From Myxococcales bacterium (GTDB taxonomy: Bacteria; Myxococcota_A; Bradymonadia; UBA7976; UBA1532), in the NCBI GenBank assembly GCA_020633435.1, contig JACKDP010000013.1:33288-97287 (forward strand): a DNA stretch of 64,000 nucleotides, written 5' to 3'. The position numbers and the translations under genes are program-made. Position 1 is the stretch's first letter. The number at the start of each line of letters is the position of its first letter. This document shows positions 22,813-31,065 of the stretch, in pieces. A model generated the notes under the pieces. The model was not told the origin of the DNA. It did no database searches and was given only the letters and a program-made list of their open reading frames with translations.

Positions 22813-23939
22813 AGGCGTGGCCCCGGCTCGTCCGGCGCGTCCGGCCCGTCATCGCCCGCCTTCTTGCCGCGCCCGAAGAGGTCGCGCACCTGGTCCCAGA
22901 GCGCCCCGGCGCCGTCGCCGACGGTGGTGCCCAGGTCGCGCAGGGCCTTCATGAAGGGATCGTCCGAGTCCGCCACCGACTCGCGGTAGGCCTCCACGGA
23001 CGCCGTCACGTCGGCGCGGAAGTCGCTGCCCTGGTCGCGGCGCGGGTAGTCCCCGGCCAGGATGGCCGCGTAGTCCCCCTTGTCGACCCAGCGCTTCAGC
23101 TCCGCGAGGCGCAGCACCGGGAACGGGTGCGTCTGGCCCAGCAGGTTGATGAACTTCAGGGCCCCGTCGCGCACGTCGCCTCCCGCCTCGTAGGCGGCGG
23201 CCTGCTCGACGAACGCGTCGACGTCCATCTCGTCCACCCGGCTGCCGCCGGCCATCTTCATGTGCACCCGCCAGGCGGCCGCGGGGTCTTGCAGGCAGAG
23301 CAGGCCCGCCCGATCCGACGAGAGCTCGGACTTGCGGTCCCACTCCTTGAGGGCCATCACCACGCCCGTCAGCAGCATCCCGGGCAGGCCGATGCGGGTC
23401 AGCATCAGCCGCAACATCAGGTGCAGCATGGTCTTGTAGAGCACATGGCCCGAGAGCACATGGCCCAGCTCATGGCCCAGGACGAAGCGCACCTCGTCGT
23501 CGGTGAGCAGGTCGAGGGTGCCCGAGTTGATGACGATGAACGGATCGTCCACGCCCACGGCGCCCGCGTTGACGATGGGGTACTGGGAGACGAAGAGCTG
23601 GGGCCGCTTCGGCGCGTCCAGGATGGCGCAGCACTCGGTGAACAGGGCGTGGACCCGCTTGAACTGGCGCGGGGTGACCTCCACCGCGTTGGCCAGGTAG
23701 AGCAGGCGCAGGCTGCGCTCCGAGACGAAGCCGAAGGAGCGCCGCAGCACCGTGTCGAAGCCCGGCACCTTGCGCAGCGCTTCGAGGGCGGCGCGATCGG
23801 CGGGGTGCTCCCAGGCCCGCGGCCCGATGCCCGGCAGCGTCACCCGGTCCGAGAGGACGTCAGGGGCCGGCTCGCCCTGGGGGGCGTCTCCCGCCGCCTC
23901 GAACACCGCCTTGATCGCATCATCAGAGTCCTGGGCCAT
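22809..23939 (-). CDS. M48-family zinc metallopeptidase
   Basis: The 376-residue protein carries the HELGH zinc motif (His156, Glu157, His160). A downstream SELSSDRAG supplies the third ligand (Glu205), as in M48 peptidases with the E-x-x-x-D pattern. There is no N-terminal signal peptide; one or two hydrophobic stretches lie right after the active site (about 169-197), so it may be membrane-associated with a cytoplasmic catalytic face. The C-terminal part is a charged helical region. It leads a three-gene unit with two exported proteins of unknown function. M48 enzymes usually take part in envelope protein quality control; the substrate here is unknown. Confidence 0.85.
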   Translation of the reverse strand: MAQDSDDAIKAVFEAAGDAPQGEPAPDVLSDRVTLPGIGPRAWEHPADRAALEALRKVPGFDTVLRRSFGFVSERSLRLLYLANAVEVTPRQFKRVHALFTECCAILDAPKRPQLFVSQYPIVNAGAVGVDDPFIVINSGTLDLLTDDEVRFVLGHELGHVLSGHVLYKTMLHLMLRLMLTRIGLPGMLLTGVVMALKEWDRKSELSSDRAGLLCLQDPAAAWRVHMKMAGGSRVDEMDVDAFVEQAAAYEAGGDVRDGALKFINLLGQTHPFPVLRLAELKRWVDKGDYAAILAGDYPRRDQGSDFRADVTASVEAYRESVADSDDPFMKALRDLGTTVGDGAGALWDQVRDLFGRGKKAGDDGPDAPDEPGPRL

Positions 23940-24026
23940 CGTGCCTCCCTGCCTGGGTCGCGGTCAGACTAGAGCATCGTGCTGATCCCGCAAAGCGTCG
24001 TACGATGCCGGCAGGAGGGCGCGAGA

Positions 24027-24743
24027 TTGCGGATGGTGGCCCTGGGACTGGCCGTGGCCGGCTGCACGCTGGCCGTCGAGGATCGCCTGGTCGACCCGGT
24101 GGTGCGCCCGGTCGAGGTGATCACCGACGCCCGCGCGCCGGACGCCGCCCGAGCCGACGCCGCCCGATCCGACGCCGCGCGGCCCGACGCGGGGCCGCCA
24201 CGCGACGCGGGCCGCCCCGACGCCGCGGTGGTCGACGCCGCGCCCCCCGACGCCGCCAACTCCGATCCATGGGCCGGCTGGACGGAGCGCCGCTGCGCCA
24301 CGGACTCGGACTGCCGGGCCCTGCAGGTCTGCGTGGAGGAGCGCTGCGTCGCCCCCGCCGACGCCGCCTGCGCCCGCACCTGCGCCGCCGTCATCCCCTG
24401 CCTCTCCGACTGCAACGCCGTGGCCACCGAGCGCGATCGCGCCTTCCAGACGGGCCGCTGCGAGGCCGCCTGCGAGAACCTCTCGCCCGACCCGGAGGGC
24501 GAGGTCGACTGCGCCTCGCTGCCCGACGAGATCACCGCTTTCTTCTGTGGTTCCGGGATGATCTGCACGCGCGCCTGCGGCGAGGGCGCCGAGGCCGACC
24601 TGCTGGCCTGCGCCGATCTGCCCGGCAACCGCTGCGACCTGACGTGCGTGACGGCCCCCCTGCCCTTCTGGCGCTGCGTGGGCGCCGCGTCCGTGGGCAT
24701 GAGCCTGTGCGAGGCCCTCGGCGCGTGCGCCGAAGGCCCCTGA
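24027..24743 (+). CDS. Cys-rich lipoprotein with Asp-Ala linker
   Basis: GGAGGG at 24014-24019 lies 7 bases before TTG 24027, which gives the start MRMVALGLAVAGC; ATG 24033 and the more distal ATG 23979 fit less well. The 238-residue lipoprotein has a linker of repeated DAAR/PDA units (about residues 30-80), then a Cys-rich domain beginning ERRCATDSDCRALQVCVEERC. It contains more than a dozen Cys, probably all in disulfides. This layout is common in Myxococcota surface lipoproteins; function is unknown. It is divergent from the M48 gene and convergent with the next lipoprotein gene. Confidence 0.75.
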   Translation: MRMVALGLAVAGCTLAVEDRLVDPVVRPVEVITDARAPDAARADAARSDAARPDAGPPRDAGRPDAAVVDAAPPDAANSDPWAGWTERRCATDSDCRALQVCVEERCVAPADAACARTCAAVIPCLSDCNAVATERDRAFQTGRCEAACENLSPDPEGEVDCASLPDEITAFFCGSGMICTRACGEGAEADLLACADLPGNRCDLTCVTAPLPFWRCVGAASVGMSLCEALGACAEGP

Positions 24744-24750
24744 AGCCGCC

Positions 24751-25254
24751 CTACCGGCGGATGAAGCGCGTCGCGCGGCCGTCGGGGGTGGTGAGCCGCA
24801 CGGCGTCCCCCTCGAAGGCCAGATCCAGGCGCTCCTCGCGGGGGGACTCCTCGGCCCGGGCCGTCGTGACGCGCAGCTCCAGGCCCTCGCTGGTGGGCAG
24901 GATCTTGTAGGTGCCCGTCCGCTCCTCCGAGCCCTGGCGCAGCGTGACGTCGCCCGTGGCCGTGAAGGTGATGGACAGCTTGTCGAGCAGCCCCCGGGCC
25001 AGCTCGATGGCCTCGAGCTGCTGGGGGCGCGGCAGCTTCAACAGCTCGGGATCCGTGGCGATCTGGGCGAGATCGGCCTTCCAGGTGCCGGCCAGCCGGG
25101 TGGCGGGATCAGCCGTCGGCGCCGCCGAGGCCGGGGCCGCGGCGGAGGCCGGCGCGCTGCGCAGCGTGGGCTCGGCCGGGGGCGGCGTCGTCGCGGCGTC
25201 CCGGCAGCCGCCAGCGGCGAGGAGCAGGGCAGTGAGGGCGAGGGCGCGGGCCAT
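24751..25254 (-). CDS. Small lipoprotein, probably downstream partner of the kinase
   Basis: A 167-residue lipoprotein (lipobox AGGC) with a Pro/Ala/Ser linker and a compact beta-rich domain of about 110 residues containing GTWKADLAQIATDPE and repeated strand motifs (TFTATGDVTLR, TYKILPTSEGLELRV). It resembles lipocalin-like small barrels, but I cannot assign a family. It follows the kinase gene by 24 bases on the same strand and is probably co-transcribed. Confidence 0.65.
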   Translation of the reverse strand: MARALALTALLLAAGGCRDAATTPPPAEPTLRSAPASAAAPASAAPTADPATRLAGTWKADLAQIATDPELLKLPRPQQLEAIELARGLLDKLSITFTATGDVTLRQGSEERTGTYKILPTSEGLELRVTTARAEESPREERLDLAFEGDAVRLTTPDGRATRFIRR

Positions 25255-25278
25255 GGGATCCTCCAGTCGGGCGGGCGC

Positions 25279-26985
25279 TCAGTAGCGCCCCAGGGTCGGG
25301 GTCGGGCCCCGGCGCGGGAAGAGGAAGCGCAGGGCGGCGTCGCGGCGCTGGCCGTAGAGGGCCTTGCGCGCGGGCGTCCGCAAGCTGCGCTCCTGCTTCA
25401 AGAGGGCCTCCAGCTCGGCGGGGGCCTCGGCGTCGCCCGCCTGGATGCGGGCGACGAGGGCCGCCAGGAGGTCGGCGGGGGCGCTCTCCGGGGCGGCGGA
25501 CGCGGGGGCGGCGGACTCGGGCGCGGCGGACTCGGGCGCTGCGGACTCGGGCGCGGCGGACTCGGGCGCGGCGGACTCGGGCGCCGCAGACTCAGGCGCT
25601 GCAGACTCGGGCGCCGCGGACTCGGGCGCCGCCGACTCAGGGGCGGCCGACTCGGGCGCCGCGGACTCAGGCGCAGCGGACTCAGGGGCCGCGGACTCGG
25701 GGGCCGCGGACTCGGGGGCCGCCAGGATCGGGTTCGCGTCGGGCGCCGCCGCGTCCGGTCGGGCCGCGTCTGGCTTCGCCGCGTCTGGCTTCGCGGCGTC
25801 CGGCCGGGCCGCGTCCGCCCTCGCAGCCACCCCGGCGTCCGGGCGACCGCCCGCCAGAATCGCTGTCGAATCAGGGACTTGCGGCCCACTCCCCTGAGCC
25901 AGCCAGATCACCACCCCGGCCGCCAGCGCCGCCGCGGCGAGGCCCGCCAGGAGGATGAGGCCGAGCGGCCGGGCCGGCGGCTCCTCCAGGCCCTCGCCCG
26001 CCGCGAGCGCGTCGATGGACTGCCGCAGCGCCTCGGCCATCTCGGCCGCGTTCTGGAACCGCGCCGCCGTCGTCTTCTCCAGCGCCCGCATCACCGCCCG
26101 CTCCAGCACGACCGGCAGCCCCAGGTCGGGGTCGAGGGCCGGCGGGGCCTGGGTGGTGTGGGCCTGGAAGAGCGCGATGGGCTTGCCCTGGAAGGGCGTG
26201 CGGCCGGCCAGCATCCGGTAGAGCAGCACGCCCACGGCGTACAGATCGCTCTGCGGGCCGGGGTTCTTGTGCCACTGCTCGGGCGCCATGTACGCCGGGG
26301 TGCCGACGATGACGCCGGCGGCCGTCTCGAGCGCCGGATCCCCCGCCATGTCCGCGGCGTCCGCGTGGCTCATCTTCGTGATGCCGAAGTCGAGCACCTT
26401 CACGCGGTCCTCGCCCATGGCGGTGCGGGCCAGCATCACGTTCTCGGGCTTGATGTCGCGGTGCACCAGGCCGAGCTCGTGGGCCTCGGCCAGGGCCTCC
26501 AGGATCTGCAGCGCGATGCCCGCCGCCCGGGCCGGGGGCAGGCGGCCCTCCCGCGTCAGGACGGCGAAGAGCGTCTCCCCCGCCACCAGCTCCATGACCA
26601 TGAAGAGGGTGCCGCGATCCTCGCCGTAGTCGTGCAGCGAGACGGAGCGGTCGCCGCGCAGCCGCCCGATGGCCTTGGCCTCGCGGAAGAAGCGCGCCCG
26701 GACCTGCTCCAGATCGCCGTCGGCCTGGGCGCGGATGACCTTGACGGCCACGGGCCGCTGCACCGGCACCTGGATGGCGCGGTAGACGGCGCCGAAGCCG
26801 CCCTCCCCGATGACATCCACGACCAGGTACTTGTCGGCGAGGGCCGTCCCCAGCAGCGGGTCATCCGGCCAGCGCGCCAGGACGGCGGGGTCGAGCATGG
26901 CCTGCCCGTCCCGGGGGCACCGCAGCTCCGGGCCCTCCCAGGCGCAGGTGCGGCAGCGTCGAAGTGCCTGGGTTTGCTGGGTCAA
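25279..26985 (-). CDS. Membrane-anchored serine/threonine protein kinase
   Basis: The 568-residue kinase (TTG start) opens with a short Cys motif (Cys11, Cys14, Cys23) resembling half a zinc ribbon. The kinase domain runs from about residue 52 to 325: glycine loop GEGGFGAV, catalytic Lys82, HRDIKPEN with Asp177, DFG with Asp199, and the APE motif. A transmembrane helix at about 353-377 is followed by an external region: PDA-type linker, a run of 14 PESAA pentapeptides with two variants, and a helical C-terminal domain of about 65 residues. Substrates and signals are unknown; it probably responds through its external part. It precedes a small lipoprotein gene. Confidence 0.9.
   Translation of the reverse strand: MTQQTQALRRCRTCAWEGPELRCPRDGQAMLDPAVLARWPDDPLLGTALADKYLVVDVIGEGGFGAVYRAIQVPVQRPVAVKVIRAQADGDLEQVRARFFREAKAIGRLRGDRSVSLHDYGEDRGTLFMVMELVAGETLFAVLTREGRLPPARAAGIALQILEALAEAHELGLVHRDIKPENVMLARTAMGEDRVKVLDFGITKMSHADAADMAGDPALETAAGVIVGTPAYMAPEQWHKNPGPQSDLYAVGVLLYRMLAGRTPFQGKPIALFQAHTTQAPPALDPDLGLPVVLERAVMRALEKTTAARFQNAAEMAEALRQSIDALAAGEGLEEPPARPLGLILLAGLAAAALAAGVVIWLAQGSGPQVPDSTAILAGGRPDAGVAARADAARPDAAKPDAAKPDAARPDAAAPDANPILAAPESAAPESAAPESAAPESAAPESAAPESAAPESAAPESAAPESAAPESAAPESAAPESAAPESAAPESAAPASAAPESAPADLLAALVARIQAGDAEAPAELEALLKQERSLRTPARKALYGQRRDAALRFLFPRRGPTPTLGRY
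25486..25725. repeat. 15-base tandem repeat encoding PESAA pentapeptides
   Basis: Sixteen 15-base units lie within the kinase gene: 14 encode PESAA and two (PASAA, PESAP) are variants at the 5' (gene 3') end. The unit reads GACTCGGGCGCCGCG with third-position variation. All units keep frame, so copy-number change would alter linker length without breaking the gene. Confidence 0.85.
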
Positions 26986-27096
26986 GGGCCACCGCTCTAC
27001 CGATCCTGCGCATGATAGACGTCACCCTGGCCGAGGCCAAGCGTGCCGCGGCCCCCCGGCCGCGGTAGAGTTGCCGGCGCACCGGGGAGATCCGCC

Positions 27097-28792
27097 ATGC
27101 CCAGCTCTCGCGTCGTCCTCCTGGCCCTCGCCGCCGCCCTCGGCGCCTGCGAGGCCCCCTCCCCCTTCCCGCCCGCGCCGGTGGACGTCCTGCGCGCCCC
27201 CGTGGCCGTGCCGGGGAGCTGGGCCCCGCCCGCCGCCGTCCTCGCCCGGGGCGACGCCCAGGTGGTCCGCCGCGACGGCTCCCCCCGCATCGCCGACGGG
27301 GGCCGCTGCGCCAGCGACAACCCGTGGGCCTGCTCGTGCGTCCACCCGGCCTGCTCGGCGGGCCTGCCCGGCACCCTCGAGTTCGCCGCCTACCTGCGCC
27401 GGCGCTTCCCCCAGATCACCAGCGCCGGCGGCTTCGAGTGCTGCCGGCAAAACACCGGTGATACCGCGTACTTGAGCGTGCACAGCATCGGCCGGGCCAT
27501 CGACCTGATGATCCCCACCGTGGGGGGCGACGCCGACAACACCGCCGGGGACGAGGTGGCCAACTGGCTGGTGGAGCACGCGGGCGAGATCGGCGTGCAG
27601 ATCATCGTCTGGGACCGCGCGTCCTGGAACGGCTCCCGGGCGCCGGGCACCCGCATCCGGCCGTACGGCGGCCCCATCCCCCACATCGATCACCTGCACG
27701 TCGAGCTGAACCTGGACGGCGCCAACCGCCGCACGCCCTTCTTCCAGGGGCGCGACCCCGACGCCCCGGCGCGCTGCGAGCCGGCTTGCGATGGCACCGT
27801 CGTCGTCAACGCCGACTGCGACCGGGGGGACTGCGCGGCCTTCGGGGTGACCTGCATCGCCGATCCGGCCCCCCGCTGCGTCATCCCCGAGTGCCCGGCC
27901 CGCGGCGAGGGGGCCATCTGCCTGGACGAGCACCTGCTGCTGCGCTGCCGCGACGGCCTGCCCGACGGCGAGGCCGGCGACTGCGGGGCGTTCGGATCGT
28001 GGTGCTCGGCGGTGGGGCTGCCCGCCGGCCAGGCCCGGTGCGTGTTGAGCCTCTGCGTGCCGGGGCCGGACGCCGTCCCCACGGCCCACCGGCAGTGCCA
28101 CATCCGGCCGGGCTACCTGCTCGACTGCCGCGACGACGGGCGCGCCGACGAGGTGGCCTGCGCGCCGGGGGAGATCTGCCGCGCCACCGACGACGGCGCC
28201 GCCTGCGGCCCGCCCGAGCCCGCCTGCCCCGTGCCGGCCACCATCCCGCCCCATGACGACCGCACCGTCTGCCTGGCCACGGGCGAGGTGGGCCGGTGCT
28301 TCAACGGCAACGTCTACAGCCGCGACGCCTGCGAGCCCGGCCTGGTCTGCACCGACGCCGACGGCCCCGCCCGGTGCGCGCTGCCGGCCTGCCTCGATCC
28401 GGGCGACGCCGACCGGCGCGTCTGCCTGGACGCCCACACCGTCGTCCGCTGCGACGCCTTCGGCGCGGCCGCCGATCGCCAGCCCTGCCCCGACGGGAGC
28501 GCCTGCGAGGACGACGGCCTGCACGCCCGCTGCGTGGGGCCGGACGTGCCGCTCCCCGACGCCGGCATCGCGGCCGACGCCACCCACGCCGCCGCCGACG
28601 CCGCCCCGCCCGCCATCGACGCCGCCCCGCCGGTCGACGCCGCCCAGCCGACGCCCAGCCCGACGCGGCCCCCCGACCAGCGCCCGCAGCGCCAGCGCCC
28701 AGGGCGGCTGCCAGGCCGCGCCCGGCGGCGGTGGCCCGTGGTGGCTGGCCCTGGCGGCGGTGGCCGTCATCCGTCGAAGGCGCCGGATCTAA
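27097..28792 (+). CDS. MYXO-CTERM-sorted surface protein with an M15-like peptidase domain, frame broken
   Basis: The N-terminus is a lipoprotein signal (GAC lipobox; ATG 27097 after GGGGAGA). Residues about 75-205 carry HSIGRAID (His129, Asp136) and HIDHLHVEL (His196-His201), the H-x6-D and H-x-H pattern of zinc-binding M15-type peptidases. Cys-rich domains and a PDA linker follow. The uncorrected frame runs to 28905 into the convergent gene. Shifting frame around the C6 run at 28669-28674 gives a classic tail: Gly-Gly-Cys, a Gly-rich stretch, WWLALAAVAV and five Arg, ending 28792, 12 bases short of the neighbour. I treat the corrected form as real; whether the break is error or biology is open. 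Confidence 0.75.
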
Positions 28793-28804
28793 AGGGGAAA
28801 GCAG

Positions 28805-29734
28805 CTATCCTCGCCGCACGACGCAGGGCTTGCCCTGGTCGCGGCACCACGCCCGCACCGGGGCCTCCAGCGCCGCCGGCACCACGAAGCGGCGCTCTCG
28901 GCTGACCTTGAAGCCGTAGCGCGACCGGGCCGCCCAGAGCGGGGCGCTGGCCTCGGCGAAGGGGTCGCCGTCGTGGTCCGCGGCCAGGTCGGTGGCCGCG
29001 AGCTCCAGGGTGCAGCAGAGCGCCGCGCGCTCGCCCGGGGTGCCCAGCTCGGCCCACGCGGCCGGCCAGGTCTCCGCGGCGTCGGCCCAGACCGGCCCGA
29101 CGACGCCGCGCTCCAGCCGCTCGATGGTGAGGCCGGGCTGGTCGGCCAGGGCCACCCACAGGAGCTCCACGTCCAGGCGGGCCTGGCGGAAGACGAGGTC
29201 GCGCAGGGGCGCCGTCGCCGTGGCCACGTCGGCGTCGAGCTGCACCAGCCCCTTCGCCCCGGCCTGGGTGGCCGCCATCGTCACCCGCACGAAGCGGCCG
29301 CTGGTCTCCAGCTTGTCGAGGACGAGCAGCAGCGACGCCTCGTCCCCGTCCACGCGGCGCACCCGGGCGTCCACGGCCACCAGCGGGGCCAGAGGCCGGT
29401 CGACCAGCGCGCGGGCGTACCGGCGCCGGGCGAGCTGGCGGTGATCGATGGGCAGGCCGCGGGTCTCGGCGCGGGCCGCCAGGGTGGCCTCGTCCTCGAG
29501 CGTGGCCAGGGCCTCGGCGGCGAGGCTCTGGTCGCTCACCACCTGCTGCCAGTGCACGAAGCCGGGCAGGCCCGAGCCCGGGTCGAGCTCAAAGGGCGGC
29601 GCCAGCCCGCCGTGCACCGCGGGCGCCATGGCCTCGAGGTGGCTGGCGATGCGCCGGACGTCGGGCCACTGCTGACCGAGGCGGGCCCCCCGCAAGAGGT
29701 GCGACGTGACCGAGAGCCATGCATCCTTGTCCAT
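28805..29734 (-). CDS. Cytoplasmic protein of unknown function
   Basis: The 309-residue product has no signal peptide or membrane helix. It begins at ATG 29734, after GGGGAAG; the longer in-frame ATG 29779 adds residues of poor character. It has an alpha-rich N-terminal half with basic residues (HRQLARRRYARAL) and a beta-rich second half, and reads like a normal soluble protein with many Ala, Leu and Arg. No family is recognised. Its 3' end lies 12 bases from the corrected end of the upstream surface-protein gene on the opposite strand, and it is divergent from the pqi operon. Confidence 0.6.
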   Translation of the reverse strand: MDKDAWLSVTSHLLRGARLGQQWPDVRRIASHLEAMAPAVHGGLAPPFELDPGSGLPGFVHWQQVVSDQSLAAEALATLEDEATLAARAETRGLPIDHRQLARRRYARALVDRPLAPLVAVDARVRRVDGDEASLLLVLDKLETSGRFVRVTMAATQAGAKGLVQLDADVATATAPLRDLVFRQARLDVELLWVALADQPGLTIERLERGVVGPVWADAAETWPAAWAELGTPGERAALCCTLELAATDLAADHDGDPFAEASAPLWAARSRYGFKVSRERRFVVPAALEAPVRAWCRDQGKPCVVRRG

Positions 29735-29815
29735 GGGCGCAGTCTTCCCCAGGTGGAGGGCGGGGTCCAGGGGAGCCAAACAAGACGGCCCACGGGAAAG
29801 GTGCTAGACGGCAGT

Positions 29816-30433
29816 ATGCGTGGGAGCCACCTCATCGCCTGCCATGACTGCGATCTGCTGCAGCAGGTGCCCACGGTGCCGGCGGGCGGCGCGGCGCGCT
29901 GTGGCCGCTGCGACGCCGTGCTCACGCGCGTCATCCCCCGCACCTTCGAGCGCACCGCCGCCCTCGGGCTGGCGGCCCTCATCCTGCTCATCGTCGCCAA
30001 CGTTTTTCCCTTGCTGACGCTGGAGATCCAGGGGCGGCTGACCCATATGAGCATCGTGGCCGGGGCGTGGAACCTGTGGCTGCAAGGGGCCGACTGGCTG
30101 GCCGGGCTCGTCTTCGTGACGACGCTCATCGCCCCGGCGCTGCATGTGGGCCTGCTGCTCTGGGTGGTGCTGCCGCTGGCCGGTGGGCGCCGCGGGCCGG
30201 CGGGCGCGCGGGCCTTCCGCTGGCTGCAGTCCATCCGGCCCTGGAGCATGGCCGAGGTGTTCATGCTGGGGGTCCTCGTCTCGATGGTGAAGCTGGCCGA
30301 CCTGGCCGTCATCGTGCCGGGCATCGCCCTGTGGGCCTTCGCGGCGCTCATCCCGGTGCTGGCCGCCTCCATGGTGACGCTGGACGCCGAGGAGACGTGG
30401 CGGACGCTGGCCCCGGAGGTGCCGGAGCCATGA
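29816..30433 (+). CDS. pqiA: PqiA-type inner-membrane protein, first half
   Basis: A 205-residue protein with two CxxC pairs at the N-terminus (CHDCDL and CGRCD) and about four hydrophobic segments, including ALILLIVANVFPLLTLEIQG and the FxxxxxxPxLH-like pattern of PqiA. In Escherichia coli PqiA has two such halves in one chain; here they are two adjacent genes. PqiA is the inner-membrane partner of the PqiB MCE protein in lipid trafficking between membranes. It starts a five-gene run; its stop overlaps the next ATG by 4 bases. Confidence 0.85.
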   Translation: MRGSHLIACHDCDLLQQVPTVPAGGAARCGRCDAVLTRVIPRTFERTAALGLAALILLIVANVFPLLTLEIQGRLTHMSIVAGAWNLWLQGADWLAGLVFVTTLIAPALHVGLLLWVVLPLAGGRRGPAGARAFRWLQSIRPWSMAEVFMLGVLVSMVKLADLAVIVPGIALWAFAALIPVLAASMVTLDAEETWRTLAPEVPEP

Positions 30434-31065
30434 CGATGGCCATCGAGCGGCACCTGGCCACCTGCCACGCCTGCGGGCTGCTGCAGCGGCTCCCGGCGGG
30501 GCCCGGCCACCCGCGGGCGGCGTGCCCCCGCTGCGGCGCCGACGTGCACGCCCGCAAGACGAACAGCCTGCAGCGCACCTGGGCCCTGGTGGTGGCGTCC
30601 GTCCTGCTCTTCCTGCCGGCCAACCTGCTGCCCATCATGGAGGTCACCACCCTGGGCACGCCCCAGGCCGACACCATCATGAGCGGCGTGGTGCACCTGC
30701 TGGAGCACGGCTCCTGGCCCCTCGCGCTGGTGGTCTTCTTCGCCAGCGTGGTGGTGCCCCTGTTCAAGATTCTGGCGCTGCTGCTGCTGCTCATCACCGT
30801 GCAGCGCCAGAGCGCCTGGCGCCCCGTGGAGCGCACCCGCCTGTACCGCCTGACCGAGCTGCTCGGGCGGTGGTCCATGGTGGACATCTTCGTGGTCACG
30901 GTGCTCGCCGCCCTGGTGCAGGCCGGCGCGCTGGCCGAGGTGCGCGCCCAGGCGGGCGCCGTGTTCTTCGGCGCGGTCGTGGTGGTCACCATGATCGCGG
31001 CCGAGTCCTTCGATCCCCGGCTCATCTGGGATCGCCTGGGGAAGGAGACCCCACGCCATGAGTGA
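30430..31065 (+). CDS. pqiA: PqiA-type inner-membrane protein, second half
   Basis: The 211-residue product again starts with a zinc-binding-like pair (CHACGL and CPRCGAD) and has four hydrophobic segments with LLFLPANLLPIMEVTTLG and VPLFKILALLLLLI, both typical of the PqiA domain. It overlaps the first half by 4 bases and the PqiB start by 8 bases, so the three are likely made in fixed ratio. Having two separate PqiA genes before PqiB is known in other Proteobacteria and does not suggest damage. Confidence 0.85.
   Translation: MTMAIERHLATCHACGLLQRLPAGPGHPRAACPRCGADVHARKTNSLQRTWALVVASVLLFLPANLLPIMEVTTLGTPQADTIMSGVVHLLEHGSWPLALVVFFASVVVPLFKILALLLLLITVQRQSAWRPVERTRLYRLTELLGRWSMVDIFVVTVLAALVQAGALAEVRAQAGAVFFGAVVVVTMIAAESFDPRLIWDRLGKETPRHE

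Noticed and set aside
27097..28905. Taking the uncorrected long frame as the real end of the M15-like protein.
   Set aside because: It overlaps the convergent gene by 101 bases and ends in low-complexity text, whereas the corrected frame gives a textbook sorting tail.
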